A stretch of DNA of 64,000 bases from Variovorax saccharolyticus (GCF_030316765.1 NZ_JASZYT010000009.1:186001-250000), one strand, 5' to 3'. Positions 1 through 9,122 are shown, numbered from the stretch's first letter. Translations and numbers: made by a program. Notes: generated from the sequence alone by a model not told the origin.

Positions 1-130
1 CCCCAAGCCACCGGCCCAGGTAGGACGCGTCCGTCGCATCCTCGCGCTCGCCACTGAGCTCGACGCCGCCTCGCCCATTCCATATTCTGCTCACGGACCC
101 GGCAAAACCCATGGGTACTCCGGGACCGCG
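1..130. other. window edge, no gene assigned
   Basis: No coding assignment can be supported here. Open frames on both strands run off the left edge, and none shows a recognisable motif. The stretch lies just before a strong hairpin, so it probably holds the 3' end of a gene that starts outside the window. Confidence 0.3.
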
Positions 131-173
131 AGGCCCTCCGTACGAACGCATGTCGTCGGAGGGCCTTCGTTTT
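131..173 (+). terminator. Rho-independent-like terminator
   Basis: A perfect 10-bp stem, AGGCCCTCCG at 131-140 and CGGAGGGCCT at 157-166, encloses a 16-base loop. A short T-rich run (TCGTTTTG) follows. It sits between the window edge and the small gene at 203, so it probably ends the transcript entering from the left. The long loop makes it less typical than most. Confidence 0.6.
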
Positions 174-202
174 GACTTGTCGGCGATGCAGGAGATCGAA
201 AG

Positions 203-358
203 ATGGAAGTGGGCGTCTATGGCTTTGTGGCACTGTCCGCGGTGCTGGTGACCGGAGTGGCCGTCTATCTGGGCAGGCGGCGCCGGGCCGACCTCGCGCA
301 GGAGATGGAGTGCCAGCTGAAGAAGTCGGCCGAGACGATCCGCGGTCCCCTGCGCTGA
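203..358 (+). CDS. small single-span membrane protein, 51 aa
   Basis: This is a short open frame with a good ribosome-binding site (AGGAGA at 190-195). It begins MEVGVYGF, then has one hydrophobic segment of about 18 residues (VALSAVLVTGVAVYLG). A basic patch (RRRR) and a charged tail follow, giving an N-out/C-in or signal-anchor arrangement. It lies 25 bases before the AsmA-family gene and may be co-transcribed with it. No family was recognised. The ribosome-binding site, the coherent membrane segment and the preceding terminator argue that it is real. Confidence 0.55.
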   Translation: MEVGVYGFVALSAVLVTGVAVYLGRRRRADLAQEMECQLKKSAETIRGPLR

Positions 359-383
359 GTTCCCGAGGGCCCAGAATGCGCGG

Positions 384-2270
384 ATGGAGACCCAACCCCT
401 CCGCGACGGCCCTGGCCGCGCGTGGCGCCTCGCAAGCCGCGCGCTGATCGCGCTGTGCCTGCTCGCCCTGCTGCTGGCGGCGGCGTGGTACGCGCTGCGG
501 CGAGCCTATCCGCCGGAGCGGCTCGCCGCGATGCTCGCCGAGAGCGTCAGCGCGGCAACCGGCCGCGCCTTCCGCATCGACGGCGATCTCACGCTGCACT
601 TGCTGCCCAACGTCACGATCGCCGCCAACGACGTCGCGCTCGCCAATGCCGAGTGGGGCGCCGAGCCCGACATGCTGCGGGCCCGGCACGTCGGCTTCGA
701 CATCTCCCTGCGCGACCTGCTGTCGGGCACGGTGCGCATCCAGAGCGTCGACATCGAGGGCGCCGAACTGCGCCTCGAATCCGACGGCGCCGGCCGCTAC
801 AACTGGCGGATGGCGCCGTCCGGCGGGGGCAGCACCGGAAGAGCCGCGCCGAGGATCACGCTGGACCGGCTGCAAGCCACCGACACCCGGATCAGCTACC
901 GCCAGGGCCGGGAGGGCACCAGGCTGGAGCTCGAGATCGAATCGCTGGTGGCCGCAGCAGCCGACGAGCACAGCCAGTTGAATGCGCGCCTCGCGCTCCA
1001 GTCACAGCGCTGGACCCTGAATGGCCAGACTGGTCCGCTCGACGCGCTGCTGGCCGGCACCGCCACCTGGCCGCTCGACCTGCGCGCCAGCACCGACGGC
1101 GCCTCGGCGGCGCTGAAAGGGAGCATGGGCACCGGCCCGCACGCGGGGTCGCTGGATGCCGAGGTGTCGCTGAAGGTAGACGAGGCGAAGGCGCTGGCAC
1201 TCCTGGGCGAAGCGGCGGCGCTGGTTCCGCTGCCTCTGGACTGGCACACGACCTTGGTGCATTCACCCGGTCAATGGCGCGCCGACGCGATGCAGCTGTC
1301 GCTGGCCGGCCAGCGCCTCACCGGCAGCGCGACGCTGCGGGCCGGCGCCGGCGCACCGTTGAAGTTCGAGGCCTCGCTCGCGGCCGCCGCGTGGCGCGTC
1401 GAGCACCTGCCCGCGCTGTCGGCGATCCAGGTCCGCGTCGCCTTCGAGCCCGGACGCCTGCAGTTCGATCCGCTCAGCTTCGCCATCGCCGGCGGCCAGG
1501 CCCGGGGGCAAGTCCACGTCGCGCTGCGCCCCGATGCCGCACCGCGCGTCGACCTCCAGTTGAGCGCCAGATCGATGGCAGTCGACGCCCTGGAAGATGC
1601 CCAGGGCGGCAACCGCTACTTCAAGGGCGGCCGCGCCAACCTCGACGCCAGGCTGGCGATGACCGGCCGCACGCCCTGGGCGCTGGCCGGCACTGCCACC
1701 GGCGAGGCGCTGCTGACCGCCCGCGATGTCGGGCTGACCGGGCGGGCCGCCTCGCTGGACCGCAAGCTCGTCGCGCGCCTGATCGACGCCCTGATCCCGA
1801 CCGGCCAGCCGCGCGAAAACCTCGCGGTGCAGTGCGCGGTCGTGCGGCTCCCGCTGCGCGACGGCGTGGCCGCCATCGACCGTTCGATCGCGATCGAGAC
1901 GCGGCAAATCGCGGTCTCGGCCAGCGGCGAGATCAACCTCGCCCGGCGCACCCTGTCGCTCGCCTTCCGGCCCCAGGTCAAGCGCGGCCTCGACCTGAAT
2001 CCGGGCAGCCTGGTCGAGTTGATGCTGCTGCAGGGCCCGCTCGAGGCGCCCGAGCTGAGCGTGAATCCGCGCGGTGCCGCGCGCCAGGCGGCCAACGTGG
2101 GCGTGGCGGCCGCGACCGGCGGGATCTCCCTGCTGGCGCCGATGCTGCGCTCCGCCGCCGGTGAAGCATCGGCCTGCAGCCAGGCGGAGCACAAGGGCAC
2201 GGCCACGCCCTCGAAGACCGGCAAGCAGGAGCCGGAACGCCGGCTGCTGCCCTGGCCGAAGGCGCGCTGA
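384..2270 (+). CDS. AsmA family protein
   Basis: The 628-residue protein has an N-terminal membrane anchor at about residues 17-38. A typical AsmA opening follows, with an early TGR-FRIDGDL segment and NVTIAANDVALAN. AsmA proteins are anchored in the inner membrane, extend through the periplasm, and are linked to outer-membrane assembly and phospholipid transport between membranes. The C-terminal part (about 400-570) resembles the AsmA_2 region, including a LVELMLLQGPLEAPEL segment. Length fits the family. The ATG at 384 directly precedes the hydrophobic anchor. The role is inferred from the family alone. Confidence 0.85.
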   Translation: METQPLRDGPGRAWRLASRALIALCLLALLLAAAWYALRRAYPPERLAAMLAESVSAATGRAFRIDGDLTLHLLPNVTIAANDVALANAEWGAEPDMLRARHVGFDISLRDLLSGTVRIQSVDIEGAELRLESDGAGRYNWRMAPSGGGSTGRAAPRITLDRLQATDTRISYRQGREGTRLELEIESLVAAAADEHSQLNARLALQSQRWTLNGQTGPLDALLAGTATWPLDLRASTDGASAALKGSMGTGPHAGSLDAEVSLKVDEAKALALLGEAAALVPLPLDWHTTLVHSPGQWRADAMQLSLAGQRLTGSATLRAGAGAPLKFEASLAAAAWRVEHLPALSAIQVRVAFEPGRLQFDPLSFAIAGGQARGQVHVALRPDAAPRVDLQLSARSMAVDALEDAQGGNRYFKGGRANLDARLAMTGRTPWALAGTATGEALLTARDVGLTGRAASLDRKLVARLIDALIPTGQPRENLAVQCAVVRLPLRDGVAAIDRSIAIETRQIAVSASGEINLARRTLSLAFRPQVKRGLDLNPGSLVELMLLQGPLEAPELSVNPRGAARQAANVGVAAATGGISLLAPMLRSAAGEASACSQAEHKGTATPSKTGKQEPERRLLPWPKAR

Positions 2271-2313
2271 CATCGGTCGATAGGGCCGGGGCGCGGCGGG
2301 TTAACCTGTCGCC

Positions 2314-3534
2314 ATGGATTCCCTGATCGCCGCCTCCGCGCGGGCTCTCGCCGCCGGCGACGCGATCGGTGCCCTGAAGCGGGTCGCGCTGCGCGACGAC
2401 CCGCCGGCGCTCGCCCTGCGTGGCATCGCCATGGCCCAGCTCGGCGAGCATCCGCGTGCGCGCGAGCTGCTGCGGCGCGCGGCGCGCGGCTTCGGTGCCC
2501 ACGAAGAACTGGCCCGCGCACGCTGCGTCGTGGCCGAGGCGGAGGTGGCGCTGGCCATGCGCGACATCGGTGGCTCGCCGCGCCCGCTGGCGGCCGCGGC
2601 CGCCACGCTCGAAGCGCACGCCGATCGCGCCAATGCGCTGCAGGCGCGGCTGATCGCGATGCGCCGGCTGCTGCTGCTCGGCCGCTTGGACGAAGCCGCG
2701 GCCGCGCTGGCGCCGCTCGACACGCGGGACCTGCCACCGGCGCTGACCGCGGTGGCCGAGCTGGCCGCAGCCGAGATCGCACTGCGCTCGCTGCGCACCG
2801 GCCCCGCGCAGGCGGCGCTCGCCCGCGCCCATGAAGCGGCCGATCGGGCGCGCGTGCCGGCGTTGCAGGCCGAGGTGGCGGAGGCCAGGGCCGCGCTCGA
2901 TCGACCGGCGGCGCGGCGGCTGCTGGCCGATGGCGAGCAGGCGCTGCGCCTCGACGAGGTCGCTGCGCTGCTGGGCTCCGGCGCGCTGGTGGTCGACGCC
3001 TGCCGGCACGGGCTGCGCGCCGGCGACGCCTGGCGGCCGCTGGCACGGCGGCCGGTGCTGTTCGCCCTGGCGCGCGCGCTGGCCGAGGCCTGGCCGCGCG
3101 ACATCGACCGGGACGCGCTGATCGCCCGCGCCTTCCGGACCCGCCATCCCGACGAGACGCATCGGGCCCGCCTGCGGGTCGAGATCGGCCGCCTGCGGGC
3201 GCTGGTCGCCGAGCTGGCAGCGATCGAGGCCACGCCGCAAGGCTTCGTCCTCAGGCCGCATGACGCGCGCGAGGTCGTCGTGCTGGCGCCGCCCATCGAC
3301 GGCGAGCTGGGGTCGGTGGTGGCGCTGCTCGCCGACGGCGCTCCCTGGTCGACTTCGGCCCTGGCCCTGGCACTGGGGGCCAGTCAGCGCACGGTGCAGC
3401 GCGCGCTGGTCGACCTCGAGGGCGCGGGACGGGTGCGCTCGATCGGCCGGGCGCGCGCGCGGCGCTGGCTGTCGCCGCCCCTGGCCGGATTCACGACGCT
3501 TTTGTTACTCCCCGCCGCGCTGCCGATTGAATAG
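2314..3534 (+). CDS. helical-repeat protein with C-terminal winged-helix domain, putative regulator
   Basis: The 406-residue protein is Ala/Arg-rich and mostly helical, consistent with tetratricopeptide-like repeats (residues 1-230). Its C-terminus resembles a winged helix-turn-helix: LADGAPWSTSALALALG, then SQRTVQRALVDLEGAGRV (about 335-375). That part would bind DNA. The stop lies 38 bases before the beta-propeller gene, and the DUF899 gene follows, so it is probably the regulator of that three-gene unit. It has no receiver or obvious ligand domain. Function is inferred from architecture and context. Confidence 0.7.
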   Translation: MDSLIAASARALAAGDAIGALKRVALRDDPPALALRGIAMAQLGEHPRARELLRRAARGFGAHEELARARCVVAEAEVALAMRDIGGSPRPLAAAAATLEAHADRANALQARLIAMRRLLLLGRLDEAAAALAPLDTRDLPPALTAVAELAAAEIALRSLRTGPAQAALARAHEAADRARVPALQAEVAEARAALDRPAARRLLADGEQALRLDEVAALLGSGALVVDACRHGLRAGDAWRPLARRPVLFALARALAEAWPRDIDRDALIARAFRTRHPDETHRARLRVEIGRLRALVAELAAIEATPQGFVLRPHDAREVVVLAPPIDGELGSVVALLADGAPWSTSALALALGASQRTVQRALVDLEGAGRVRSIGRARARRWLSPPLAGFTTLLLLPAALPIE

Positions 3535-3572
3535 AGTTGTCTCCAGGCAGCGCGCATCACAAGGAGTCGACG

Positions 3573-4250
3573 ATGAGCAGCAGGACAAGCCAGGACAGCC
3601 CCCCGACCCCGGTGCGTGCAGCGCAGATCGTGCGCGAGTACGGACCTTTCGCCGGCGCCGGACAGATCCACGGCATCACGCACGATGGCCAGCGCGTCTG
3701 GGCCGCCACCGGCGACCGGCTGGTGGCCTTCGACCCCGCGAGCGGCGAGCCCACGCGCACGCTCGACCTCGCCTGCGACGCCGGCACCGCCTTCGACGGC
3801 CGCTATCTCTACCAGATCGCCGAGGAACGCATCGACAAGATCGACCCCGCCAGCGGCCGCGTGCTGGCGTCGATCCCGACCCCGGGACACGGCCACGACT
3901 CGGGCCTCGCCTGGGCCGAGGGCAGCCTGTGGGTGGGGCAGTACCGCGATCGCAAGATCCACCAGATCGACCCCGAGACCGGCGCGATCCGGCGCACCAT
4001 CGAATCCAACCGCTTCGTCACCGGCGTGACCTGGGTCGATGGCGAGCTGTGGCACGGCACCTGGGAAGGCGACGAGAGCGAGCTCCGGCGCATCCATCCG
4101 GACAGCGGCGCCGTGCTCGAGCGCCTCGAGATGCCGCCCGGCGTCGGCGTCAGCGGCCTCGAGTCCGATGGCGCGGATCTCTTCTACTGCGGCGGCGGCG
4201 CCAGCGGCAAGGTCCGCGCCGTGCGGCGTCCCGCGAGGAGCACCCCATGA
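3573..4250 (+). CDS. YncE/Vgb-like beta-propeller protein (glutamine cyclotransferase-like)
   Basis: The 225-residue protein carries repeated blade motifs: VWAATGDRLVAFDPASGEPTR, LYQIAEERIDKIDPASGRV, LWVGQYRDRKIHQIDPETG and LWHGTWEGDESELRRIHPD. This pattern is typical of NHL/YncE or Vgb-type propellers. No signal peptide is visible, so it is probably cytoplasmic. The start at 3573 is chosen over an upstream in-frame codon because AAGGAG lies at 3561-3566. Its stop overlaps the next start (ATGA at 4247-4250), so the two are translationally coupled. Substrate is unknown. Confidence 0.8.
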   Translation: MSSRTSQDSPPTPVRAAQIVREYGPFAGAGQIHGITHDGQRVWAATGDRLVAFDPASGEPTRTLDLACDAGTAFDGRYLYQIAEERIDKIDPASGRVLASIPTPGHGHDSGLAWAEGSLWVGQYRDRKIHQIDPETGAIRRTIESNRFVTGVTWVDGELWHGTWEGDESELRRIHPDSGAVLERLEMPPGVGVSGLESDGADLFYCGGGASGKVRAVRRPARSTP

Positions 4251-5044
4251 ACACCGGCATGCCCGAAACCAAGGCCGCCGGCCATCCCGTCGTGTCGCGC
4301 GACCGATGGCTGGCCGAGCGCAGGATGCTGCTGGCGCGCGAGAAGGAGCTGACGCGCCTGAGCGACCAGATCGCCCGCGAGCGCCGCGCCCTTCCCTGGG
4401 TGCGCATCGAGAAGCCCTACGTCTTCGACGGACCCACGGGGCCGTGCACGCTGGCCGAGCTCTTCGAAGGCCGGCGCCAACTGGTGGTGCAGCACTTCAT
4501 GTTCGGCCCCGGCTGGGAAGAAGGCTGCAAGAGCTGCTCCTTCATGGCCGACCACGCCGACGGCGCCCGGCCGCACCTGGCGCAGCGCGATCTCACGCTG
4601 GTGGCCGTGTCGCGCGCGCCGCTGGCCGAGATCGAGCGCTTCCGCCGCCGCATGGGCTGGCAGTTCAACTGGGTGTCTTCGCACGCCAGCGATTTCAACC
4701 ACGACTTCGGCGTCAGCTTCACGCCCGCGCAGTTGGCCACCGGCAAGGTCGACTACAACTACGTCATGCAGGCCTTCCCGGCAGAGGAAGCGCCCGGCAT
4801 CAGCGTCTTCTTCAAGGACGACACGGACGCCGTCTTCCACACCTACTCGACCTATGGGCGCGGCGTGGAACTGATGATGGGCGCCTACGACTTCCTGGAC
4901 CTCGCGCCCAGGGGCCGCGACGAGGACGGCCTGACCCACACCATGGAATGGGTGCGCCACCACGACCGCTACGCGCAGCAGCCGGCGCCGGCCCCGGTCA
5001 CGCAGGCCGCAGGCGCTGCGTGCTGCGCCGCCCGCGCCCGCTGA
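4247..5044 (+). CDS. DUF899 family thioredoxin-fold protein
   Basis: The 265-residue protein matches the DUF899 family: an N-terminal REKELTRLSDQIARERRALP helix, VFDGP.G..TLAELFEGRRQL, then FMFGPGWEEGCKSCSFMADH. The CKSC pair sits where thioredoxin-fold enzymes carry redox cysteines. Further family signatures are GWQFNWVSS, FNHDFGVSFT and VFHTYSTYGRG. The C-terminus (PAPAPVTQAAGAACCAARAR) is low-complexity with two extra cysteines. It is coupled to the propeller gene by a 4-base overlap. The family's biochemical function is not established; a thiol-redox role is inferred. Confidence 0.88.
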   Translation: MNTGMPETKAAGHPVVSRDRWLAERRMLLAREKELTRLSDQIARERRALPWVRIEKPYVFDGPTGPCTLAELFEGRRQLVVQHFMFGPGWEEGCKSCSFMADHADGARPHLAQRDLTLVAVSRAPLAEIERFRRRMGWQFNWVSSHASDFNHDFGVSFTPAQLATGKVDYNYVMQAFPAEEAPGISVFFKDDTDAVFHTYSTYGRGVELMMGAYDFLDLAPRGRDEDGLTHTMEWVRHHDRYAQQPAPAPVTQAAGAACCAARAR

Positions 5045-5097
5045 GCGCCGCCGCCCCGCGCTATGCTCCGGCGGCGGCCATCTCCGCCACCTTCCTC

Positions 5098-5991
5098 ATG
5101 CCCGACCACGACCGCCTGCTGAGAACCTTCCTCGTCGTCTCGCAAAGCGGCTCGCTGCGCAAGGCCGCCGACACGCTCGAACTGACGCCGCCGGGGGTCA
5201 GCAAGCAGATCAGCGCACTGGAGAAGTCCCTGGGCGGCCCGCTGTTCAAGCGCCACGGCCGCGGCATGGATCTCACGCCGCTCGGACGCCGGCTGGCGGT
5301 CGATGCCGGCGGCGGCTTCGCGCTGCTCGATGCGGCGCTCGACGCCGCGCGCAGCGCCTCGTCCACCGCGCTGCGCAGCGTCTCGATCGCCACCGTCAAC
5401 ACGCTCGCGGCCTATCTGGTGCCGGCAGTGGTCGCCGCGCTGCGCCGGAGCCATCCGGAACTCGTGGTCCGGGTCGACAACGCGAGCTCGCCCGACGTGG
5501 TCGACCAGGTGCTGCGCGGCCACGCCGACATCGGCCTGGTGTACGACCTCGCGGTCGACACCGACGCGGTCCACCTCGTACGGCTCGGCACCGAGAACCT
5601 CAGCGCCTACGGCAGTGCCTCGGCCGCGCCCGGCCCGGCCGGCGACATCGGCCTGGCCGAGCTGGCGCGCAGGCCGCTGATCGTGCCGCCCCGCCCCTAT
5701 GCGCTGCGCCGGGTGATCGAGCGCGAACTGCCGGGCCCGCTGTCGATCGCGGCGGAGTGCAATTCGGTCAGCGTGTCGCTCGACCTCGCCGCTGCCGGCG
5801 TCGGCACCACCATCCTGCCGAGCGCGCTGCCGGAGGCCGCGGTCTCGCCGCGCGGCCTGCGGCGCATGCGCATCGCCGGCGGCAACTTCGACCGCGAGGT
5901 GGTGCTGATCCACCTGGCCTCGACCCCGCCGGGCCGGGCGGTCGCCGCCACGCTTCAGGCGATCGAGGACTTCGCGGCGCGCCTGGCCTGA
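5098..5991 (+). CDS. LysR family transcriptional regulator
   Basis: The 297-residue protein has an N-terminal helix-turn-helix (about 5-62), with SLRKAADTLELTPPGVSKQISALEKSLGGPLFKR, and a LysR effector-binding domain (about 90-290). Its last 37 bases overlap the convergent aldolase-II gene. It therefore could regulate the leftward aldolase/TTT unit, although LysR genes more often sit divergent to their targets. The start at 5098 gives the standard family length. An upstream in-frame extension into the DUF899 gene is rejected. Confidence 0.9.
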   Translation: MPDHDRLLRTFLVVSQSGSLRKAADTLELTPPGVSKQISALEKSLGGPLFKRHGRGMDLTPLGRRLAVDAGGGFALLDAALDAARSASSTALRSVSIATVNTLAAYLVPAVVAALRRSHPELVVRVDNASSPDVVDQVLRGHADIGLVYDLAVDTDAVHLVRLGTENLSAYGSASAAPGPAGDIGLAELARRPLIVPPRPYALRRVIERELPGPLSIAAECNSVSVSLDLAAAGVGTTILPSALPEAAVSPRGLRRMRIAGGNFDREVVLIHLASTPPGRAVAATLQAIEDFAARLA

Positions 5992-6701
5992 CGCGCCCAG
6001 TAGGCGAAGGTGGCGTTGACGATGGCCGGCTGCAACAGGAAGTCGTGCGCCTCCCGCGCGGCCTCGGGCTCGACCGGCTGGATCGGGCCCGCGGCCAGCG
6101 CATCGAGGCACATGCGCGCATTGCGCTCGGCGAACACGTTGAGGTAGATCGCCTCCTGCATCGTCGCCCCGGTGCAGACCGCACCGTGGTTGACCAGGAA
6201 GGCGGTGCGCTTGCCATGCAGCACTTCGGAGATCAGCGCGCCCTCCTCGTCGCCGGTCGGCACGCCCGGCCAGCGCGCCAGGAAGCCGCAGTCGTCGTGG
6301 AACATGGCGGCGTCCATGTGCGCCACCGGCATCGGGATGCCGAGCATCGACAGCGCCGACAGCGCGGGCGGATGCGTGTGCACGATGGCCTTGACCTGCG
6401 GGTGATGGCGGTAGATCCAGCTGTGGAACAGCGCGCCGGGATTGGCCCGGCCACTGCCCTCGAGCGTCTTCAGCTGCGCATCGACCAGCAGCACGCGGCC
6501 GGCCTCGGCCTCGTCCATGCCGGTACCGAGCGCGAGCGTGAACATGCGCCCGGAATCTCCGTCGCGCATCGTGATCTGGCCGGCGAGCCCGGCCGCGTGG
6601 CCCTGGGCCGCCAGCACCAGGCAGGCGTCGACGAAGGTGTCCATGTCGGCGGCCGCGCGCGTGCCGGGAAGCTCGTCGAGGACCAGTGTCTTGTCTGTCA
6701 T
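5955..6701 (-). CDS. class II aldolase/adducin family protein
   Basis: The 248-residue protein has the class II aldolase fold. The zinc-binding His pair is in IVHTHPP (H108 and H110) and a third His is in VNHGAV (H172). The glycine-rich GLAGQITMRDGD motif lies near residue 40. These enzymes cleave or epimerise sugar phosphates or decarboxylate small hydroxy acids, using a divalent metal. It lies 33 bases downstream of a TTT binding protein on the same strand, which suggests that the imported organic acid is its substrate. The exact substrate cannot be read from sequence. Confidence 0.88.
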   Translation of the reverse strand: MTDKTLVLDELPGTRAAADMDTFVDACLVLAAQGHAAGLAGQITMRDGDSGRMFTLALGTGMDEAEAGRVLLVDAQLKTLEGSGRANPGALFHSWIYRHHPQVKAIVHTHPPALSALSMLGIPMPVAHMDAAMFHDDCGFLARWPGVPTGDEEGALISEVLHGKRTAFLVNHGAVCTGATMQEAIYLNVFAERNARMCLDALAAGPIQPVEPEAAREAHDFLLQPAIVNATFAYWARQARRAAKSSIA

Positions 6702-6734
6702 TGCGTGTCTCCTTGCATTCGTTGCTTCGACCGT

Positions 6735-7727
6735 TCAATCCTCGAGCTTGATGTTCCGCTGCCGCACCAGCAAGCGATGGGCCTCGAGATCGCGTTGCAT
6801 CAGGGCAGCGAACTCCGTGGCGTTGCCGCCGAAGGGCACGAAGCCGATATCGCGCAGGCGCTTGCCGGTGTCGGCGTTCGCCATCACGGTGGCGAGCGCC
6901 GCCGCCAGGCGCGCCGACGCCGCGGGCGGAAGGCCCGCCGGGGCGATCAGTCCGACCCAGGGCGCGAACTCGAAGTTCTTCAACCCGGCCTCGTCGAAGG
7001 TGGGCACCTCCGGCATCAGGGCGCTGCGCTCGCGGGTCGCGACGGCGATCGCCTTCACGCGCCCGTTCTTCAGGTACTGGCTGCCGAGGTTGGTGTCGAT
7101 GAAGGTCAGCTGCACGTGCCCGGCCACCACGTCCGCCAGCGCCGGCGCGCCGCCGCGGTAGGGCAGATGGGTCACCAGCGCGCCCGACTGCTGCTTGTAG
7201 CTCTCGAAGGCCAGGTGCGGCGGGCTGCCGACACCGGCCGACGCATAGCTCAGCTCGGCCGGATGCGCCCTGCTGTAGCGCGTGAGTTCCGCAGCGCTGG
7301 AGGGCTGCAGCGACGGGTGGGCCACCAGCACGAGCGGGATCCGCGCCACCGTGCCGATGTAGCTGAAGTCGCGGGCAACGTCGTAGCTGATCTTCTTCTG
7401 CAGCACCGGGTTGACGGTCAGCGCGCCGACATCGAGCAAGCCCAGCGTGTAGCCGTCCGGGGCGGAGCGGGCGATGGCCTCGGCGGCCAGCATGCCGCCT
7501 GCGCCCGGCTTGTTCTCGACCACGACCGGCTGCTGCAGCGCGCTGGCGAGCCGCTCGGCCAGCATGCGCGCGACCGTGTCGACCGCGCCGCCCGGCGCCT
7601 GGCCGATGACCAGCCGCAGGGGACGCTCGGGGTAGGCGCTGGCGGCGGCCTGGGCCAGGGCGAAGGAGCCGAAGCTCGCGAAGGTGCAGAGCACGGCCAG
7701 TGAACGAAGCAGCTTGCGTCGGCGCAT
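6735..7727 (-). CDS. Bug/TctC-type TTT solute-binding protein (receptor 1)
   Basis: The 330-residue exported protein begins MRRRKLLRSL and has a signal sequence ending near FALAQAAASA. Receptor motifs follow: YPERPLRLVIGQAPGGAVDTVARMLAE, PGAGGMLAAE, and a THLPYRGGAPALADVVAGHVQL segment. Bug proteins capture carboxylates or small aromatics in the periplasm for TctAB permeases. No TctA or TctB gene is nearby. The start at 7727 is chosen because a GAGGAAG site precedes it; an upstream in-frame extension lacks signal-peptide features. It heads a probable two-gene operon with the aldolase. Confidence 0.92.
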   Translation of the reverse strand: MRRRKLLRSLAVLCTFASFGSFALAQAAASAYPERPLRLVIGQAPGGAVDTVARMLAERLASALQQPVVVENKPGAGGMLAAEAIARSAPDGYTLGLLDVGALTVNPVLQKKISYDVARDFSYIGTVARIPLVLVAHPSLQPSSAAELTRYSRAHPAELSYASAGVGSPPHLAFESYKQQSGALVTHLPYRGGAPALADVVAGHVQLTFIDTNLGSQYLKNGRVKAIAVATRERSALMPEVPTFDEAGLKNFEFAPWVGLIAPAGLPPAASARLAAALATVMANADTGKRLRDIGFVPFGGNATEFAALMQRDLEAHRLLVRQRNIKLED

Positions 7728-7860
7728 CGTGGGTCTTCCTCGTGGGGTTTGTTCGAGAATCGAGTCTAGGCAGCAGCCGCCGTCTTGCAGCACACATTGG
7801 CACATGTCTGCGTTGACGTCAGGTTAAGGTTCGCGGCGAACACAGCCCGAGGAGCGACGC

Positions 7861-8532
7861 ATGGACACCGAAACACGACCGACCACCCTCAGCCTCGACG
7901 ATGCCGAGACCGTCTCGGGCCTCGTGCAATCGCCAGCCACGCCGCGGGCCTGCTATGTGCTCGCCCATGGCGCCGGCGCCGGCATGTCGCATGCCTTCAT
8001 GGCCGCGGTGGCCGATGGCCTGGCAGAACGCGGCATCGCGACCTTGCGCTACCAATTCCCCTACATGGAGCGCGGCTCGAAGCGCACCGACTCGCCGGCG
8101 GTCGCCCACGCCGCGGTGCGCGCCGCCGTGGCACACGCCGCGGGCCTGTTCCCGGCGCTGCCGCTGTTCGCGGGCGGCAAGTCCTTCGGCGCCCGCATGA
8201 GCTCGCAGGCGCAGGCCCTGGTGCCCCTACCGGGGGTCGAGGGGCTGGTGTTCCTGGGCTTTCCGCTGCACCCGGCGGGCGCTCCGTCGAGCGACCGGGC
8301 GCGCCATCTGTTCGAGGTCCGCACGCCGATGCTGTTCGTCCAGGGCACGCGCGACAAGCTCGCGGAGTTCGGCCGCATCGAGAAGCTGGCGGCCGAGCTC
8401 GGCCCGCTGGCAACGCTGCTGCGGATCGACGAGGCCGACCATTCCTTCCATGTGCTGGTGCGCTCGGGCCGCAACGACGCCGAAGTGATGCAGCAGATGC
8501 TCGACGGCGCCGCAGCCTGGATGGTGCGCTGA
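7861..8532 (+). CDS. alpha/beta hydrolase (KANL3/Tex30-like)
   Basis: The 223-residue hydrolase has the oxyanion-loop segment LAHGAGAGMSH. The nucleophile serine is in GGKSFGAR, and the FVQGTRDK strand precedes a late DHSFHV that carries the catalytic histidine. This arrangement is typical of the KANL3/Tex30 type of alpha/beta hydrolases, often annotated as dienelactone-hydrolase-like. A GAGGAGC site precedes the ATG. It is transcribed divergently from TTT receptor 1 across a 133-base promoter region. Substrate is unknown. Confidence 0.85.
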   Translation: MDTETRPTTLSLDDAETVSGLVQSPATPRACYVLAHGAGAGMSHAFMAAVADGLAERGIATLRYQFPYMERGSKRTDSPAVAHAAVRAAVAHAAGLFPALPLFAGGKSFGARMSSQAQALVPLPGVEGLVFLGFPLHPAGAPSSDRARHLFEVRTPMLFVQGTRDKLAEFGRIEKLAAELGPLATLLRIDEADHSFHVLVRSGRNDAEVMQQMLDGAAAWMVR

Positions 8533-8687
8533 AGCCCGGGCCCGCCGTGTCCCCAAAGAGGAGGAGCGTCGCCTTCGCTGCCCCACGAACAAGGGATGCG
8601 GGCGCCTCGACCCCACCCTAGGCTGGGATCGTCACTCGTGGCAAGGGGTGCCGCGAGGACGCTCAACCACAACCTGGGGAGAATCTC

Positions 8688-9122
8688 ATGAAGAAGACAC
8701 TGATGATTGCGAGCCTGATGACAGTGGCCGTGCGGGCCGTGGCCGCCGACTACTCCTACGCAGCCGAGAACACTGCGAATCGCTCTCCGACGGTGCTGGC
8801 CACGGAACGCGCGGCAGTCGAGGCCGAGCTCGCACGGGCGACGAAGAGTGGCGACCTCTATGGCCTGCATGGCTCGCCGTTCAAGCGTGTCGCGCCGCGC
8901 TACTACCCGGCAGATCCGCCGGTCTACAGCAAGACCGTGACGCAGGCGCGCGCCGAGCTTGCGCGGGCGATGCGCAACGGCGACATGCTCGCGGCCAACG
9001 AGACCGGACTGACGATGAATCAGCTGTCGCCCAGCGTCTATGCGAAAGCCAGGCAGGAGCCCGCCGAGCAGCTGGCGGTAGATCCGGCCGAAGTCGACGG
9101 CGCCACTCAGCCGGGCGAATGA
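8688..9122 (+). CDS. DUF4148 domain exported protein
   Basis: The 144-residue protein has a signal peptide (MKKTLMIASLMTVAVRAVAA, cleavage before DYSYA). Two repeats of the DUF4148 type follow: TERAAVEAELARATKSGDL and TQARAELARAMRNGDM. This family is abundant in Burkholderiales periplasmic proteins of unknown role. A GGGGAGA ribosome-binding site lies just upstream. The 155-base gap from the hydrolase gene is large enough for its own promoter. Confidence 0.85.
   Translation: MKKTLMIASLMTVAVRAVAADYSYAAENTANRSPTVLATERAAVEAELARATKSGDLYGLHGSPFKRVAPRYYPADPPVYSKTVTQARAELARAMRNGDMLAANETGLTMNQLSPSVYAKARQEPAEQLAVDPAEVDGATQPGE

Noticed and set aside
1263..2273. Minus-strand frame opposite the AsmA gene
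   Set aside because: AsmA family features on the plus strand are clear. The antisense product is compositionally biased and motif-free.
4969..7803. Minus-strand open frame of about 944 codons across LysR, aldolase and TTT genes
   Set aside because: It is out of frame with the aldolase and TTT genes on the same strand, which have intact domains and ribosome-binding sites, and it has no domain of its own.
8533..8647. Possible small gene or RNA between the alpha/beta hydrolase and DUF4148 genes
   Set aside because: No ribosome-binding site, conserved structure or coherent peptide was seen. It is best treated as promoter and terminator space.
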